From: Galbula dea
Taxonomy: Eukaryota; Chordata; Aves; Piciformes; Galbulidae
NCBI GenBank assembly: GCA_013399015.1
Contig: VWZX01010492.1
Coordinates: 1 to 64,000, forward strand
Reading direction: 5' to 3'
DNA length: 64,000 nt
In this document: piece by piece, positions 45,747 through 59,350 of the stretch
Position numbering within the stretch: position 1 is the first letter of the stretch
Layout: the number at the start of each line of letters is the position of its first letter
Program-made: the position numbers and the translations under genes
Notes under the pieces: generated by a model
Databases searched by the model: none
What the model saw: only the letters and a program-made list of their open reading frames with translations
What the model was told of the DNA's origin: nothing

Positions 45747-48700
45747 TCAGATGTAGCTTTGTTGTTTTTCCTAAATGCCTGTTCTATTCTCACTGGTGCT
45801 GGAAGATGTGACACAAGATGTGCTGCCCCAGCCTGACAGATGGACCTGAAAAGCTTTCTGTTGCTTGATGAATCAAAGCAGTCAAACTTGTGACGGATAG
45901 AAAAGAAGATCTGCTTGTGGCTAGATGCAAATCCAAGGCAGGTATCACACCTTCCCCACTGCAGGGTTTGTTCCTCAGCAGCATTCATAGAAAGCCCTAT
46001 GGCAGATGCCTTTTCTCAGTGTTCCACAAGGCTCACAAGATACCAGCACAGCTGAAATCACAGAAATAAGTGTTTCTATTTATCACAAACCAGGAATATA
46101 CATGAGGCTGGTGGGAAGTTGTTGCAGTGCTGTAACCTCAAAAAAAGTCAGAGCAGTGCCCACCTAGTCTGCCTTGGACAGAGCCAGAATTTGAGGGCTG
46201 CTGTCTGTTGCCTGGAAATAGAGAATTTCAGCTTGGTACCAGGCAAGACAAATGAGACTAATCATTGGCAGGGGGGTTTTGCAGTACTTTCAGAATTTAG
46301 GTATATATTTATGTCACGAGTCCCCAGAGTATTCTCAACTGGTTGGATTTTCATGATGTTCTAATTAAATGCTAAGAAGGCCTGGTGGATGTATATGGTT
46401 AGAGCTTTCTTAGACAGTTTCTCACAAAAGAATTGCCCACAAAGCTAGAATAAACACAGGAGGTCCATCAGGCAAGATAAGAGTAATCTCTGAGCTAGCA
46501 AATGCCCTCCACAGCAATTAAACCCAGTGTGGGGTGATCAAATGAGATTTTCAGATGTGCTTGTGGCTGTGCTCGCTGTTTTTAGTGACCTGCTAGAACA
46601 TCTCTATCACTTCTTTTTTCTAAGAATAAATTTGTTTCCTACAAGCCACCAGAAGATCTTTTCTTCCTGAGTGCTGCATCACTCGAGGGACTGAGGCATT
46701 TACCAGCTCTGCAACAGGCTGCCAAGCACTAGCTCTTTGCTGAGTCACATCAGAGGGTCACACAGGGGGATTTTGCTCAGCTAATTTCTGTCATCTCCTT
46801 AGCTCTTCCCCTTGGCAAGCATCTTATTCACCCACAGAAATGTATATGCAGTCTAGCCATTATCCCATTCCAGTTGCTTAGATTGAAGCACTGCTCTGTT
46901 CCTAGTTGTTCTGTGATGGGATCAGGCAGAAAACAAATCTGCTCCTGATTCTTCCTGTCAACAAATGAACTAAAGGCAAGGAACTAACCTCTTCCTAATC
47001 TACTATTTCAGCATATTAGCTAACATAAACCTGTTCCAGTGACCCAAGTAATAGCCACGCTGACATTTGACGCTTGCTTTCTCAGCCACATATGTATATC
47101 ATTAAGAAGTACAAGGGATTTCTTTAGACAAATCTATTAATAGCTGGAGGAATTCATTTTCTTCTTAGTTTTTATCCCAAAATACTTTGGGTTTGCAGTC
47201 CAGTGCACACAGCAGTGCCTGGTGTCAGCAGCCACTGCAACATACTTTTCAGTTTCACAGCCACAGCAAGAAAACCGATAGCCTGTTCTCTGGGGCTCAG
47301 CATTTGTCCTTGGCTGCTGTCTCCCACACTGCTGCTCTATTCCTTTGCTTTCACTGGAAAAGAATGCAGGACATCCAAGCTATTCCAAGCAGCATCCTTG
47401 ATGTCTGGACTTCATGGGAATATGCCATACTGCAGTTATTGCTAACTGTTAACTTTCATACCTTGGACTGTTTTCTTTGGCAGCCCCCCCTGTTTGGCTA
47501 GCCAGACAGACACCAGCCAGAGCAGCCTCGCTGCAAGCATGAGATGCATCCCCCCATCTACCACAGTGCTGCCCACAGGGAGACCCAGCTGGTGGCACCC
47601 TGATATGTGGAGAATACAAGGGAAAGAAAAAGACACAGAATAGGACCTCATAATAGAAAAAAAAAATACTAATCCATCTCTGCTCTGATTTCCAGGAAAA
47701 GCTTTCAACACATTCCATGGAATAACTTGGGAATTCAGCATCTCAGGAGAGTTAACAGGTAGTTAGGCAAATACATGTGCATGTACAGGAGCCAGCAGCT
47801 GTGGCTGAGATTCTAGCCCTCTTCATGATCATCTCCATGTTATAGAAAAGCTTTTTAAAGCAGTTACTCTGAGGAATGATGTGAGAGGCTTGGAGGAGGT
47901 CAGGAGACCACAGTGTGTACCCCATCACGTCTCCCACTTGCACATCTCTTCTGTCACCAGCACTGTCTGCTGTTAGGGGGTCACAGGCAGGCTGGATTAA
48001 CTATGCTTTATGGTCTTACAGCTGGCAGCATGTCAAAATATTCTCATCACTGCCTTGACATTGCAGGAACAAAAAAGGGGCATGGGAAGAGAGGGATTAT
48101 GTTTGAAGCTGTTCCTGTAGTTGATTTGATTGATACCAGAGAGATAATACAAAGCTTGGACTCAGGCCCACAGTTTTGTTAGAGTTCACAGGTCTTCAGA
48201 CAGAGAACTTTGTTCAACTCCACAAATTAGGGACTAAAAAAAGTTCAGATGCAGATCTGGTTTGCAGTTTTCCTCAAGCAGGGCTTTGGACTGAGCACAC
48301 ATACCACAGAGAATAAATTGTTGTTTATGTCACAGTAAGAAACTGTAATTATCATTAGGAAGCTGGGACTACATTCTATTCAAAAAGCTCTGAAAATCCC
48401 AGACTGGGGAGTAGAAAACCAGAGCAAGACAGTAGTCTTTCAGCAGATTATTTAACAGGCTTTTAATGCACTTTTTTATCCAGAGAGCTGTCTCAAAGTG
48501 CCATAGAAAAATCTGCTGAGCACAAAGTGTTTCCTCACAGCATCTCAAACTCAACAGCAGCACTCAGAGAAGGGAGCTTGCTCCAGCCCTGGCACACCCA
48601 CTGCAGCCACAAGCCAGTTGCCTGCCTTCCTCCCATCACTATCTGGAGACCTGTCATCCTGACCTGCCTCTGCAGTCACTGGAGACAGAGGTGCACACTT

Positions 48701-48977
48701 CCAGAATGCAAGAGAGACATTTGACTGTCACAGAACGGTTTAGCACATGCTGCTAACCCTTGAATTCAGAGGGTGTTTGGGTTATCTGCATCCCTTAGCA
48801 ACTCAGTAGACATCCCAAATAAAAAGTCATCATTATTCTGTAAATACTGAATGGATTACACACCTTTGTCAGGCATTAGTTGGTGTAAACCCAAAGAATA
48901 TCAAAGTGTAAGGGAACTACAGATTTGAGGGGTGTGAGAGAGGAACTGGGTTCGGTCCAGTTCAGATCTTTCCTGTT

Positions 48978-49122
48978 AGTATAATCATCTTACTGACAGA
49001 GAAGGAAAACACAAAGGCATTAATAGTTTGTCTGAGGCCACACAGGAAGCCTGAGAGAGGGCTGGAAACTTGAGACTCTATCTTCAAGCATCCAAAACCT
49101 TAACCACAAAGCCATCCTCCTT
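48978..49122 (-). mobile_element. MIR-type SINE relic (tRNA-derived)
   Basis: On the minus strand the copy reads GGATGGCTTTGTGGTTAAGG, then TTGGATGCTTGAAG, CTCAAGTTTCCAGCC, TTCCTGTGTGGCCTCAGAC, and finally TCTCTGTCAGTAAGATGATT. This tracks MIR in order: 'AGTGGTTAAGAGC', 'GGACTCTGGAG', 'TCGAATCCCGGC', 'CTGTGTGACCTTGGGC' and 'CATCTGTAAAATGGGGAT'. The head corresponds to the tRNA-like part, where the B-box position is decayed (CTCAAGTTTCC in place of GTTCGAATCC). It is probably transcriptionally dead. Confidence 0.7.
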
Positions 49123-52100
49123 TTCATAGCTGTCTGTGCTGGGGAAGAGAAATAGAGTAGTTCTGAATCCCATGGGACAATAAATTCTATTACCATGACA
49201 GGCAGAATCAGTTCTTTGTGCTGGCATATTCATTGCTGCTTGCAATTATTTTACCAGGGATCACTGGGCTGCCTTTATTGGAAGGCCAGTACATAATTTG
49301 GTGGAAATAATATGTCTTACATTTTCATTAGACCTATAAATGAGCTCAGTAGTCTCTAAATCTATTGTCCAGTGAGTAATGGCCCACATTGCAAAATCCC
49401 TCCACAATTCATCATCCCCTGCAATATATTTTGAATTAACTTGTGACTTGAAAAGCAAAGGCTGCTACAGATGAGGCTGAATGCCACAGCTGGCTAGAGG
49501 AAGCTCAGAAACACTGTCAGTGTGTCTCTCTGTCAATACTTCCTCATGGTTCTTATCACTGCTTGAGCTTTTAAAGATTGTGATGGGGGAATTGAAAAAA
49601 ATGGAGGGTTTACTAATTTTATTTTATTTTTAAACATAGTAGTCTAAGGATCAAAGGTGAGGTGAGATGAGGCCAGTAGGGAGAGGTAAAGCCTTATTTA
49701 AATTACATGAAATAAAAACATCTGGCCTAATAAAAGATACTGTGCCCTGCAGCCTGGCCAGAGGTCAGTAGCAGAGTGCTACACAGCCTTTGTTACCTGG
49801 TGTGGGCATCAAGCACAAACCAGTTCTTCATGGCACTGGCTGTTGCAGAGCTCAGAAATGGAAATAAATAGCTTACTGTTTCCTTCAGCTCTGAACAGAA
49901 ACTATTGAGCCTTCCTGCATGATAAGTCTGAAACAGTAAAGTGAATCAACATGCTGTGACTGGAGGACACAGAACAAAGACATCAAGTGCTTCTTACACT
50001 GGGCTTCTAAATGGTGGAGAGCCAGGAATTGTTCTTCCTGGTGAAGAGCAGGAACGACCATTTAAGAATTGCTCCATCAAAAGTAACAGATCTAAGAGAA
50101 GAGAAGGAGGAAAGAACACAGTAACTTGTTATTACAAGTGGGAGCCACAGAGGGGTGATCTGCCTTTCCAGAGGACAAGCGACCAGGATATCAGCACTCC
50201 TCCGAAGGAGCTGCAAAGGGAGAGCACTGATGTCCCCTCACACTCTGGGCATATTCCCTGCAGTTTTTCCACAAGGACAGGATGAATCAGGTGAGGCAGC
50301 TGCCACTGGACTCCTCACACTGTCAGTGCTACAAGATCCAATCACAAACAGCAAAGTGTCTGGGTCCATTGCTTTCCACAAGTGCTAATTCCACCAAGAC
50401 ATTGCCAACTAAGCCTGTTTACAATCATCCTGGCAAGATGCTTCATGCAACTCAAGAGACCATAACACAACTAATAAGGGAATAAAGCTAACATCAGAAG
50501 TTTAGGATACTGGAAAACAGCTAATTGCCTTGCTACCCTGAGTCAGTTCTTCCCCTGTGGTTCCCGTGGTCATCCTACAGACTTTTGGAAAGCAGTGCTG
50601 CAACTAAAGGGGTGTTCTCAGAAAAGGTAGGGTGAAGCCCTATACACATTTTAAGACAGATCAAGAGGTGAAATTTCATCATTCCATACTGAAAACTGTC
50701 TGTCAGCATCACTCATGAGACTGAAGTCTCTTCTCAGAGATCTTGTGAAGCATTGTCTCCCAATTCTAGACACAGACAGATACTGATGAGGTGCTGTCCA
50801 GACACCTTTTCCTGTTAGCTCATGTCCTTGTCCTACAGCAATTCACAGACATTTCATGACTTGCTGAAAAGTGAAGAGCTCCTGTGTCTAGATTGCATGC
50901 AAATATACATGGCTATTGGAGGCCATGCATGATATTGGGCTAGCTGGTAGCTTACGACTGCATCCACTTACTAGTGAGACTAAACAATTTAGCTCTGCCA
51001 TAAACCATTTCTCCATGTTTGAAGTACTAAGGGAAACCATGTGAAATGCTGGGAGAGAGATGCTGTCAAACTTCACACACAGGAAGCACCTTATACTCGT
51101 TTTGGAGTGAAAGGTCTGACCTTCACATCACCTGAGGTATGGAGGGGATGCACTCTGCTTTTGTAGCCTTCACCTTTCCAGTCCTTGAGCCCGTTTCAGG
51201 CTCAGGCTTCAAAGCTGCTCAAGAAAGACCTGGCCAGATGTAGGGATTATTTTCTAAACATCCTGAAAATATGCAGGTTTGTTAAAGTTGTGCCTGGCAG
51301 CTACCTCCACACTCCCTTGCCAATGGAAAGCAAACCCAAGTGCCAGAGGCTGTTCAGTAAAAGTTCACTAATAAACTTCAAACTGTGTGTGTTACAGATA
51401 CTCCTGCTAGCCTGCCTGTGTTATGTTTGGCTGCAGAAGTGCCTCAGCCTTCATTTTATGCAAATGAACTGGTCAGAGACATCTGACAAAACCCTGGATG
51501 GCCTGGCAGTATGGCTTTCAGGACACCGCTGCACTCTGGAGAGAGGCTGCATGCCGATATACCCAAATCACAATCACTGGAGCTTGGTTTCTCTGCTGAC
51601 ATAAACTTCATGGAAATAGAAGGCTCCTCCCTGTGAGGCTTATAGAAAAGACACACTTGGCACCTGTTCTGGGCCCAGGTTAAGATCATTTCAATGTTGA
51701 AGAGAAGCCACCTCACTGCAGGCTTGACATGCTTATTTCCCATTAGCTGTGTGATACTGAGGAAAGCTTTATAAATCTGAAGCCATCTATAAAGGGACAG
51801 TGCCTTCAATAGTTGTAAAATTTACATTAACATAAAAACTTAATCCAGATGTTTGTGACTGATTAATTACTTTTAAGTGTTCAGGTAGCGCAAGTCAACA
51901 GTTTTTTGCTTGTAAGTTGTTCACCAGGGAACTACTTTCTCCATGCACCATTTCTGCCGTATAATTCATCACTTAAACCCCATAATCATATTCCTGACTC
52001 CTGGCTGAGTAGCTAAACACTTCTAGTCCTGTAGACACATTTAAACAGAAGCATAAGGAAGAAACAGATGAAAAACATGAACAGAAAAAACCCTTTCCAA

Positions 52101-55100
52101 GCATACTAACATCCTCAATTAAAACAATCATGGCCCAAATACATAATGCAATTAAAACCTGAACCATCAGTTCATAAATGGGCTTGGTGTAACTGTACAA
52201 GGACACAGAATTTCATGAGTAATGTCACTCTAAAATCAACAAACTCTGGTGTCAAACCTGTTCTGCTTCAGCACAAGATGGTCAGTAAAGATCTTTAGAC
52301 AGAGAAGAAAATCATTACCTTTCTCCTGTGTATTTCTCTCTCCTATTAGACTGGGGCAGGTTTTGTTACAGGGATTGAAAGGTAGAGAAAGGTACTGCTC
52401 AGGTCTTGTTTCACTATAACAAGTTCCTGGTATAAAGCTAGCTATATCTCTTCTACACTACCCATTTTGAATGGCTGTCATTAGAAAAGACTTTAGTGGC
52501 TTTGCATTTCATATAAGGTAATAGTTTCTAGAGGATTTGGGGGCAGCAAGCGACTTTAAGCAGCCTCAGCAGAAGTCTGGGTGACATAGAACATTCTAAG
52601 CACCTCGGAGTGTCTTTTACCATCAAGTTTAAAGCATCTATTCCTTCTTGTTCTAAAACAGTTCCTCCAACATAGATAGGAACAACACACCTAGTATTGC
52701 CCTACCATTGACCTCTCAGTTACAGGTCATGCTAATCCTACCCAAGTTACTAGGTGGAAACATAAGAACTGCAAAGCAATACAGTGGACACTCCTCTAGA
52801 AGTCCTGGGGGCATTTCTAGAGAAAAAACAGTTTTCTTTATGACATTACATCCTCAGTAGATGCTTCACAAGCATGGTGAACAGGGGTGAGATGCTGTCA
52901 GAAAACTTGAATCCAGCTCTTGTGAAGATGTAAATCAGGATAGAGCCATCTGCTGGCAGCTCACACAGCCTGCAGACTAGCCCCACAGTCTCCCTTTGAG
53001 GAGAAAACCCTTCATGCTGTATGCTGCTAATGGAAGTGCTGTGTAGCTTTATTGCATGCTAGCATTGAGCACTGGTGGAGAGATTAGAGAATGATTTGGT
53101 GCTCTGCATGTGTGGGCACACAACATATCATATGTTGATTAAAGTTTCTGGGAATAAAATCTTGCCAGCTCAAGAGAAGTCAAGTTTTCCAGCTGAGTTC
53201 AGTTCTTCCCTTTGAGACAGAAGGAAAGAAACTGAAGGGGAAGCAGGCAAGTTTCAGGGGCCAAGTTGTGCAGCATTCAACCCAAGCAGGCATGCATGGG
53301 TGGAAAGTGAGGGCAGAATTTGTCACAGGGGTGAAGTCCTGATAGTTCTTCCATCATCTCACAGCTCTGGTCACAATGAAGCCAGCAAGAAGCACTGAGC
53401 AGGAGCTTTCTTCACTTTGCATTGCTCAAATTGTTTTTAATACAGAAGACTCACAATAAGAGGGCAGATTTCTGGTGTTTCCAGGATGGCTAAGCCGGTT
53501 TCTTCTTCAGGGAAAAAGGGAAAAAGAAAGTGTTTATGTTCAAAATCTCTCTACTCAAAACCACTTAATCCTAGTTGCACTTGGAAGATGGATAAAAATA
53601 AGGAAGAAAATAACTGGGTTTGGAAGTGCTAACATGTTATTTTACTGGTTTTCAAATACTTTAACAGAACTGGATGCCAAGAGCACTCCAGTAGAGGCCA
53701 CAAAACCAGAATAGGCTACACACAATTTCTAGGTAGAGAAATAGATCCTGCTATAGAACATGCTAGAATTTGGGTGAAGTAGCCTTCCTTCACTCCCTTG
53801 TGAGAGTCACAGTCAGAGTACATGTCTTGTCCTCATTCTGTCTTTTTATGATTGTCATTTAAATCCTCCTATCCTGTGAGGTAGCTTCAAGAGTACAAGG
53901 CAAGGCAGCCTGGAATTCAAGATAGCATTTCTCAAAGGAGAATGTCTTCTCCAAATTGGGCAAAGACATGATATGAACTTTGTTCCTCTCAGTTCCCTGA
54001 TGAGTAACCACGTCCCACTGCCTAGGACATCCACTACAACTCAAGTTTATACTTTCTCTTTTGCCAGCAATTCCAAAAATGCACATTAAATTTAAGGTCA
54101 GCCCAAGATCATTCATTTCTTTTTCTCTAGCTGGCCAGCACACTAAACCCTCCAAACCTCTATTGGTATTTTCTTTTCTCCAGCACTGTTAGCAACACAT
54201 CTCTTGGGATTACACTATTGCAGTGACCCCACCTTCATCCATGTTCTAACAGAGTTCAGGTGAACAACTTCTAGAAGAAATAAATTTTAGGTGCCAACAA
54301 ATTATTTTGAAAGAAAACTTGAATGCAAAGCTACAGTATTTGTCATACCCAAGAAGCTCCCAAAGAACTAGAACCACTTCAAATATGACTATTACATCTA
54401 TTGTGTTTTTTATGAAGCTGGACCAAAGTGGAGGAATAAAGAGTGAAGTCAGCACAGGGGATAGCCAGGAAGCTTCTCCCTAGTGGTAAATATCTGTGTC
54501 TGGAGGCTTTTAGGTAGAAGGAAGACACACAAAGGAAAAAGAGAGGAGCAGATGACAAGAACAGGCAACTGTGGATAGAAAATTGCTTTTGCTGTGTTTT
54601 TCTTCTCATTCTTGCCCACAAAGCTGTCAGGTGATTTAAGATGGCTCTAGAGCTCCAAGAGTTTACTTGCTCTTGTACCAGGGATAACAGTTACAGCTGA
54701 ACATGTAGCTTTGTATCCTTGGAGATGTTTTGCCCTATTACACCCCTTGCCTAAAGTTTTCGTCTTGCTTTCAAACCCAGAATGTGGTTTAGAAACTTAA
54801 TTGGATCTGGTGTGGGTTTGCCCTTGCTGCCTCTTTTGGATCCATTTTTAACAAATCGCAGAAGCACATACTTCAGTACATCTGCTATCACAAAAAACTA
54901 CTTAAAGGCATTTAGCGACTTTAGGGCTTTATGGATTAAGGCCACAAGCACATACCATTAACAGAACTCATAAGCACATACCATTAACAGAGCTGTGCCA
55001 TGTGCGGAGTTGAAGAAGAAACAAAGATTAAGATAGAAATCATCATAAAAAAAGGAAAAGTAGTTGTATTTATTCTAGTGAACTGTACTTCAGGGCAAAA

Positions 55101-58100
55101 AGCTACACTTATCACGGCATTGCAGAAGATCAGTTTACACTTTGATGCTGTGTGCCGGAAGCTCTCCATCAGTAGGTGCACATTCCACCTCCAGAAGAGC
55201 TTCCTTTCCAGTGTCCCTTAGTCCACACATTGAAAGCTGCTTTCCACACCCCTACCTTACACAAGGGAGGACCAACACTCCTAACAAAGGGTTTTTCACA
55301 CTTCAGAGTGTCTCCCCATAGCTGCATTCATGCTGCACTGCTCTCAGGGTTCACAGGCCAACTCTGCAGCAGTTTCTCAGCCAGATGGTTGCCCTCAAAT
55401 ACAGTTACCAAATAGCACATTGAAGAGTTCACAACAGAATCTGCACTGCATGTATGACCACGACATGAAGAATGGCTAGAAATGGAGTCAGAAGGAAGTC
55501 ATACTGCAGCTGAGGGGGATGGTCCCACTTCAAAACCTCACCTTTTTCCCCTTCCTCCCTCCCTTCCAAGGGGAGAGAAAACAATCTTAAATACTGAGAC
55601 AGAAAATTAATCTTTAGGTGAAGCATTATTTTTTATTACTATTTTAAAGCTCAGGCCTCTAGACTAGAGCCAACTCTTGTTAAGTTTCTATTTGTAACAA
55701 AAGCCATCTATGACAAAGTAAATAAAAAAGTAGAAAGCAATGAAGATGTGGATAATTATAGCTGAGCCTTACTGACACCATAAATCACAAAAGACCCTAG
55801 AAGCACTTGTAACTATGTCACTCGGAATTTCCCTCTGGGATCCTGTGCATTATTACACACGCTCTCTCTATAAATGCAGGTTTAAAAACCCCATGAGTTT
55901 CAAATGGCACTTTATTATGGAGCATTTAAATAATTTCTGAGAGCAAGATCAATTTAAGAATGTAGAAGTTTTATTAGTAGCACAAGAGGAGTCCAGCTGT
56001 TCCTGTGGAGCAAACGTGTGTGAACCCTGCTTCAGATCCATTGCTGCTGTGCCAGCCACAGCGTTAAGGGCTGGCCAAGAGGGACCTTTGCAGAACAGAG
56101 CAAACTAAGTCTGCAGCACAGCTGAGGCAACACTGCTCCACATTATGCATTTCTTAGAATGACCTAGTCCCTGAATCACCCAAACAAGCCTGTCAGATCT
56201 CACAGCAGCAGGCACAGGGCAGAACAACACAAGAAGCTCCTTAGGCTCCCAGAATGCAGGAGAAAGTGTGGGGGCCAGAGGTGACAAGTCTAAAATATTT
56301 GCCCATTTCAGAAGAACACCAGCATTTTGGGAACCAGACAGTCTGGCCACTGCAACCCTCCTATAGACTGCCACATTAGCTGATCTAATCAAACCACAAA
56401 CACTGGATTAAACACCTGGAATGTATCTCCTAATTCAGGAATCACTATTATAGTGCAGGTAGCTAAGTTAATACAAGGTACCCACCTGGAGCTACTAGAG
56501 CTTACACCAGTTATGAATTTATCTACCACCAGAGTTATTTTTATTTCCACAAACCACTCTCCCATTGAAATATGCCTTTCTAAACACATAAAGAAACATT
56601 TACTAGAATAATTGATCTTCTTCTTTGAATACTAAAAAAAAAAGTCAGACAGAAAAATGAACGAGGTCCTAGCTGGCCCCTGATGGCAATTGCAGAGTGA
56701 AATGTTTTAATTGCCAAAAAGGGTCCCTTTTGCCAAAAATCACGTCTTTATGGAACTTGTCAGAAGTTTTCAGTTTCTGTCCAAAAAGCTGCCAGACTGA
56801 AACACAATCACTAATGACAGCAGGATTAAAAGTGCACAGACTGGCTGTCTGAAGAGCAGTTTATAATAGAACAAAAATGTTGTGGATTTCACAGTTGATT
56901 CATGGCAAACTTTTTTTCATAGGACATAGCTTTTTATATCAAATGGCCATCATGTTATTCCCTGGCATTTCTTGAATATATGGAATACATGGAATTAGAA
57001 TACTGAAAAAGGGGAGTTTTGTTTCAAGTACGTTTCCTTTTCTCCTGTGAAAGCCATTAATAAAATTAATTAGAAATCAGCACTATTGGGGAAAAAAAAA
57101 TGTTTGAATCCTTCCCAGTCTGGAACAACAACCTCAATTCACACATTTACCAAGGCTTCTTTACACTGTAAAAGATCTTTCCCTCCAACAGGGGAACAAT
57201 GCAAAAAGGATTACAGCAGTGCCCTGCCATGCATTAGCCCAGGTCTCTAACCACTGGATGGATTTGCAGTGGCAACTCTAAGTCGTTAGCCAAGTACTGT
57301 ATGACATCAGCTGACAGCATTGAGAAGTGGAATGCACTGCGTGGAGGCTTCATAAAGATCATTTCTAGAAGGAGAGAGTATGGAGGGGAAATAGGAGGTC
57401 TGCTTTCTGCATCTTTAAGCACAGGTATTCCTGACCTGCAGAGCAATTGAGATTTTGAGCATGTGAAAGAAATTTACACCTTAGAGTATTAAACCCCCTT
57501 CCTCTCTTTGATGACTAGGTTAGCTAAGCTAGACTCAGGTTAGAGGTACAGCTGTTGGTGCAGTTCAGCTCTCCTCATGCACACAAACACAGTACAGCTT
57601 TTAGGTCACCAGCCCTTTCACAGAAGCCAAGAAGAATCCTCACTCAAGCTTTGGAAAAGACAAGTGAACTTGTACTGTTAGAAGCTGATCAGTTAAGAAA
57701 AGCACTGTCTCCTTGTATGTGGTATAATGAGAGGACTATTATTTTGCATTTGTAGAAGAGCAAGGTGAAAAAGCTCCTGGTGTATCTCTGCTGTCCCTTA
57801 ATACTCTGGGAGGCACCATCATCTTCAGTGATGTATTCACTATATCCTTAGATCAAGAACAGCACTGCTTGGAGAGACACCCCAGTGGTTTTGCCACAGA
57901 AGTATTAAAAACTAACAACCAGAATGCACAAGTAATGTAATTATTACACTTGGACTTCAATATCTCTGCATGCATGAAGCCTTCTTCTTTCATTGAAAGA
58001 TGAACAGAGATTGGCAAGCTTCTTCCCCCCTGTGGTATGGGCAATAAAATGATGAAGATCAAAGCTCTGAAGAAAACATAGGGAAGAAAAATACCCTGAG

Positions 58101-59261
58101 GGCTGGAAGAACCTTTAAAAGCCATGAGGATTTGGAGGGTAACCGTAAAGTTTCTCCACGAAAGGTAAATAAAGTCCCAAACAACACCACCACTTTCTCA
58201 CTGTTTTGGAAATTCTCACTCAGCAGCTGAGCTGTTTTCAAGCCAGTAAACAGCTTCACCTTCTGTGTTTACTACTGCAATTGCGGCAAAGACAGAGGTT
58301 CCTGGATTTTGTTTCTAAGCAGGAAAAAAGTCATCACAGAGACTGCACATAATCTGCAGCACCTTAAGAACTGAGGTGGTTCTAAAACATAATTGCTATC
58401 AAATAATAATATTTGAAGATAAGTTAGAAGGAGAAAAACCCAAAACATTTGCAACACCCAGTAATTGTAATTTAGATGTGCTATACACATCCTTTCTTTA
58501 GATTCCCCTGGTCTAAGCTAGCACCATAGACCTTCAACAGGGCACCGTGAGGTTTGCCTCCACACTGATTACTTTAATGACAGTAATACATCTTTCCCCT
58601 CAACAGCAAACCTTGGCAAACCCTGTTTTTGCTTAACAAATAAGTCAATCTACCACCTGGTTTAGGTGATGGTTGCTGGTACTTCTTATTTCACATTACA
58701 CATCTCAGAATAATTTGGCCAATCATGTACCTTTTGTTCAGTGAATAACAGCTGTCAAGAGACTGCTTCTTTTTCTAGCCCTGTCAAATTAATCAGTTGA
58801 TTGTTTTGGGGAGTTGCCCAATACTTTATTTATGTTCCTTAGTTTTGAAGACAAGGATTTAAAAAGTAAAAGTTACAAAGGGATACAGATACTTTGCTGT
58901 TACAGAAGAGGTAATATAATTCTTCACAGAACTTGCTCCCAGACATTCTGGTCAAGTGAAGCATCTTCTATTCATCTCCTCTTTGCAATGCTGTGAAAGA
59001 ACAGTGTGATATATAAGTTATCACAGGTGAAGAGTGCTGCTCTGCTGTGTGGTTTTAGGTTGTTAGCTCTAGTACTTTTTGAAAAACACTTTCCTTCTCC
59101 CATTTTCTAGTGTCCACCTCTCAAGGGTGTGAACTAGGAATTAAAACCAGATAGCTACAATTGTTTTTGAAACACAAACAAAAGCCTGTCAAAAAAAAAT
59201 ATCCCACAGCAAATTCTCAGAGTGTTTCTAGAAAGATTTAGAGTAAGTATAATGTGTGACC
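49123..59261. other. Non-coding stretch, no gene recognised
   Basis: One 26-bp tandem doublet at 54946 is listed separately. No CR1, LTR or SINE signature was seen in the remainder. The frames of 100 or more codons (49941-50285 plus, 51185-51604 plus, 51456-51809 minus) overlap others, lack known domains and look random. Confidence 0.55.
54946..54997. repeat. 26-bp tandem doublet
   Basis: The words AAGCACATACCATTAACAGA at 54946 and 54972 start two adjacent 26-bp units. They are identical over the first 20 bases and diverge in the last six. Confidence 0.9.
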
Positions 59262-59350
59262 TTTTCTAGGGAATCCTGCTCTGGCAGGGGGGTTGGACTA
59301 GCCGATCTTTCAAGGTCCCTTCCAACTCCTAACATTCTGTGATTCTGTGA
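59262..59350 (+). mobile_element. CR1 LINE 3' tail fragment
   Basis: A ~90-bp CR1 3' end on the plus strand contains GAATCCTGCTCTGGCAGGGG (the terminal hairpin region), GTTGGACTAGCCGATCTTTC, AAGGTCCCTTCCAACTCCTA and a tail of ATTCTGTG octamers ending at 59350. It carries no coding sequence. The tail type matches the CR1 copy at 24.8-25.7 kb. Confidence 0.92.

Larger units (their letters stand above)
39640..48977. other. Non-coding stretch with small tandem duplications
   Basis: No gene is recognised. Small repeats are listed separately: a 17-bp doublet at 40048, a 42-bp doublet at 40854, C16 at 43623, (AC)7 at 45025 and an octamer dyad at 45727. A 10-bp word TGTGCACAAG occurs twice at 43421 and 43434. 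Everything else looks like ordinary unique non-coding DNA. Confidence 0.55.

Noticed and set aside
51185..51604. 139-codon plus-strand frame with a hydrophobic stretch
   Set aside because: The hydrophobic part could pass for a membrane segment, but nothing else supports a gene and an opposing 117-codon frame overlaps it.
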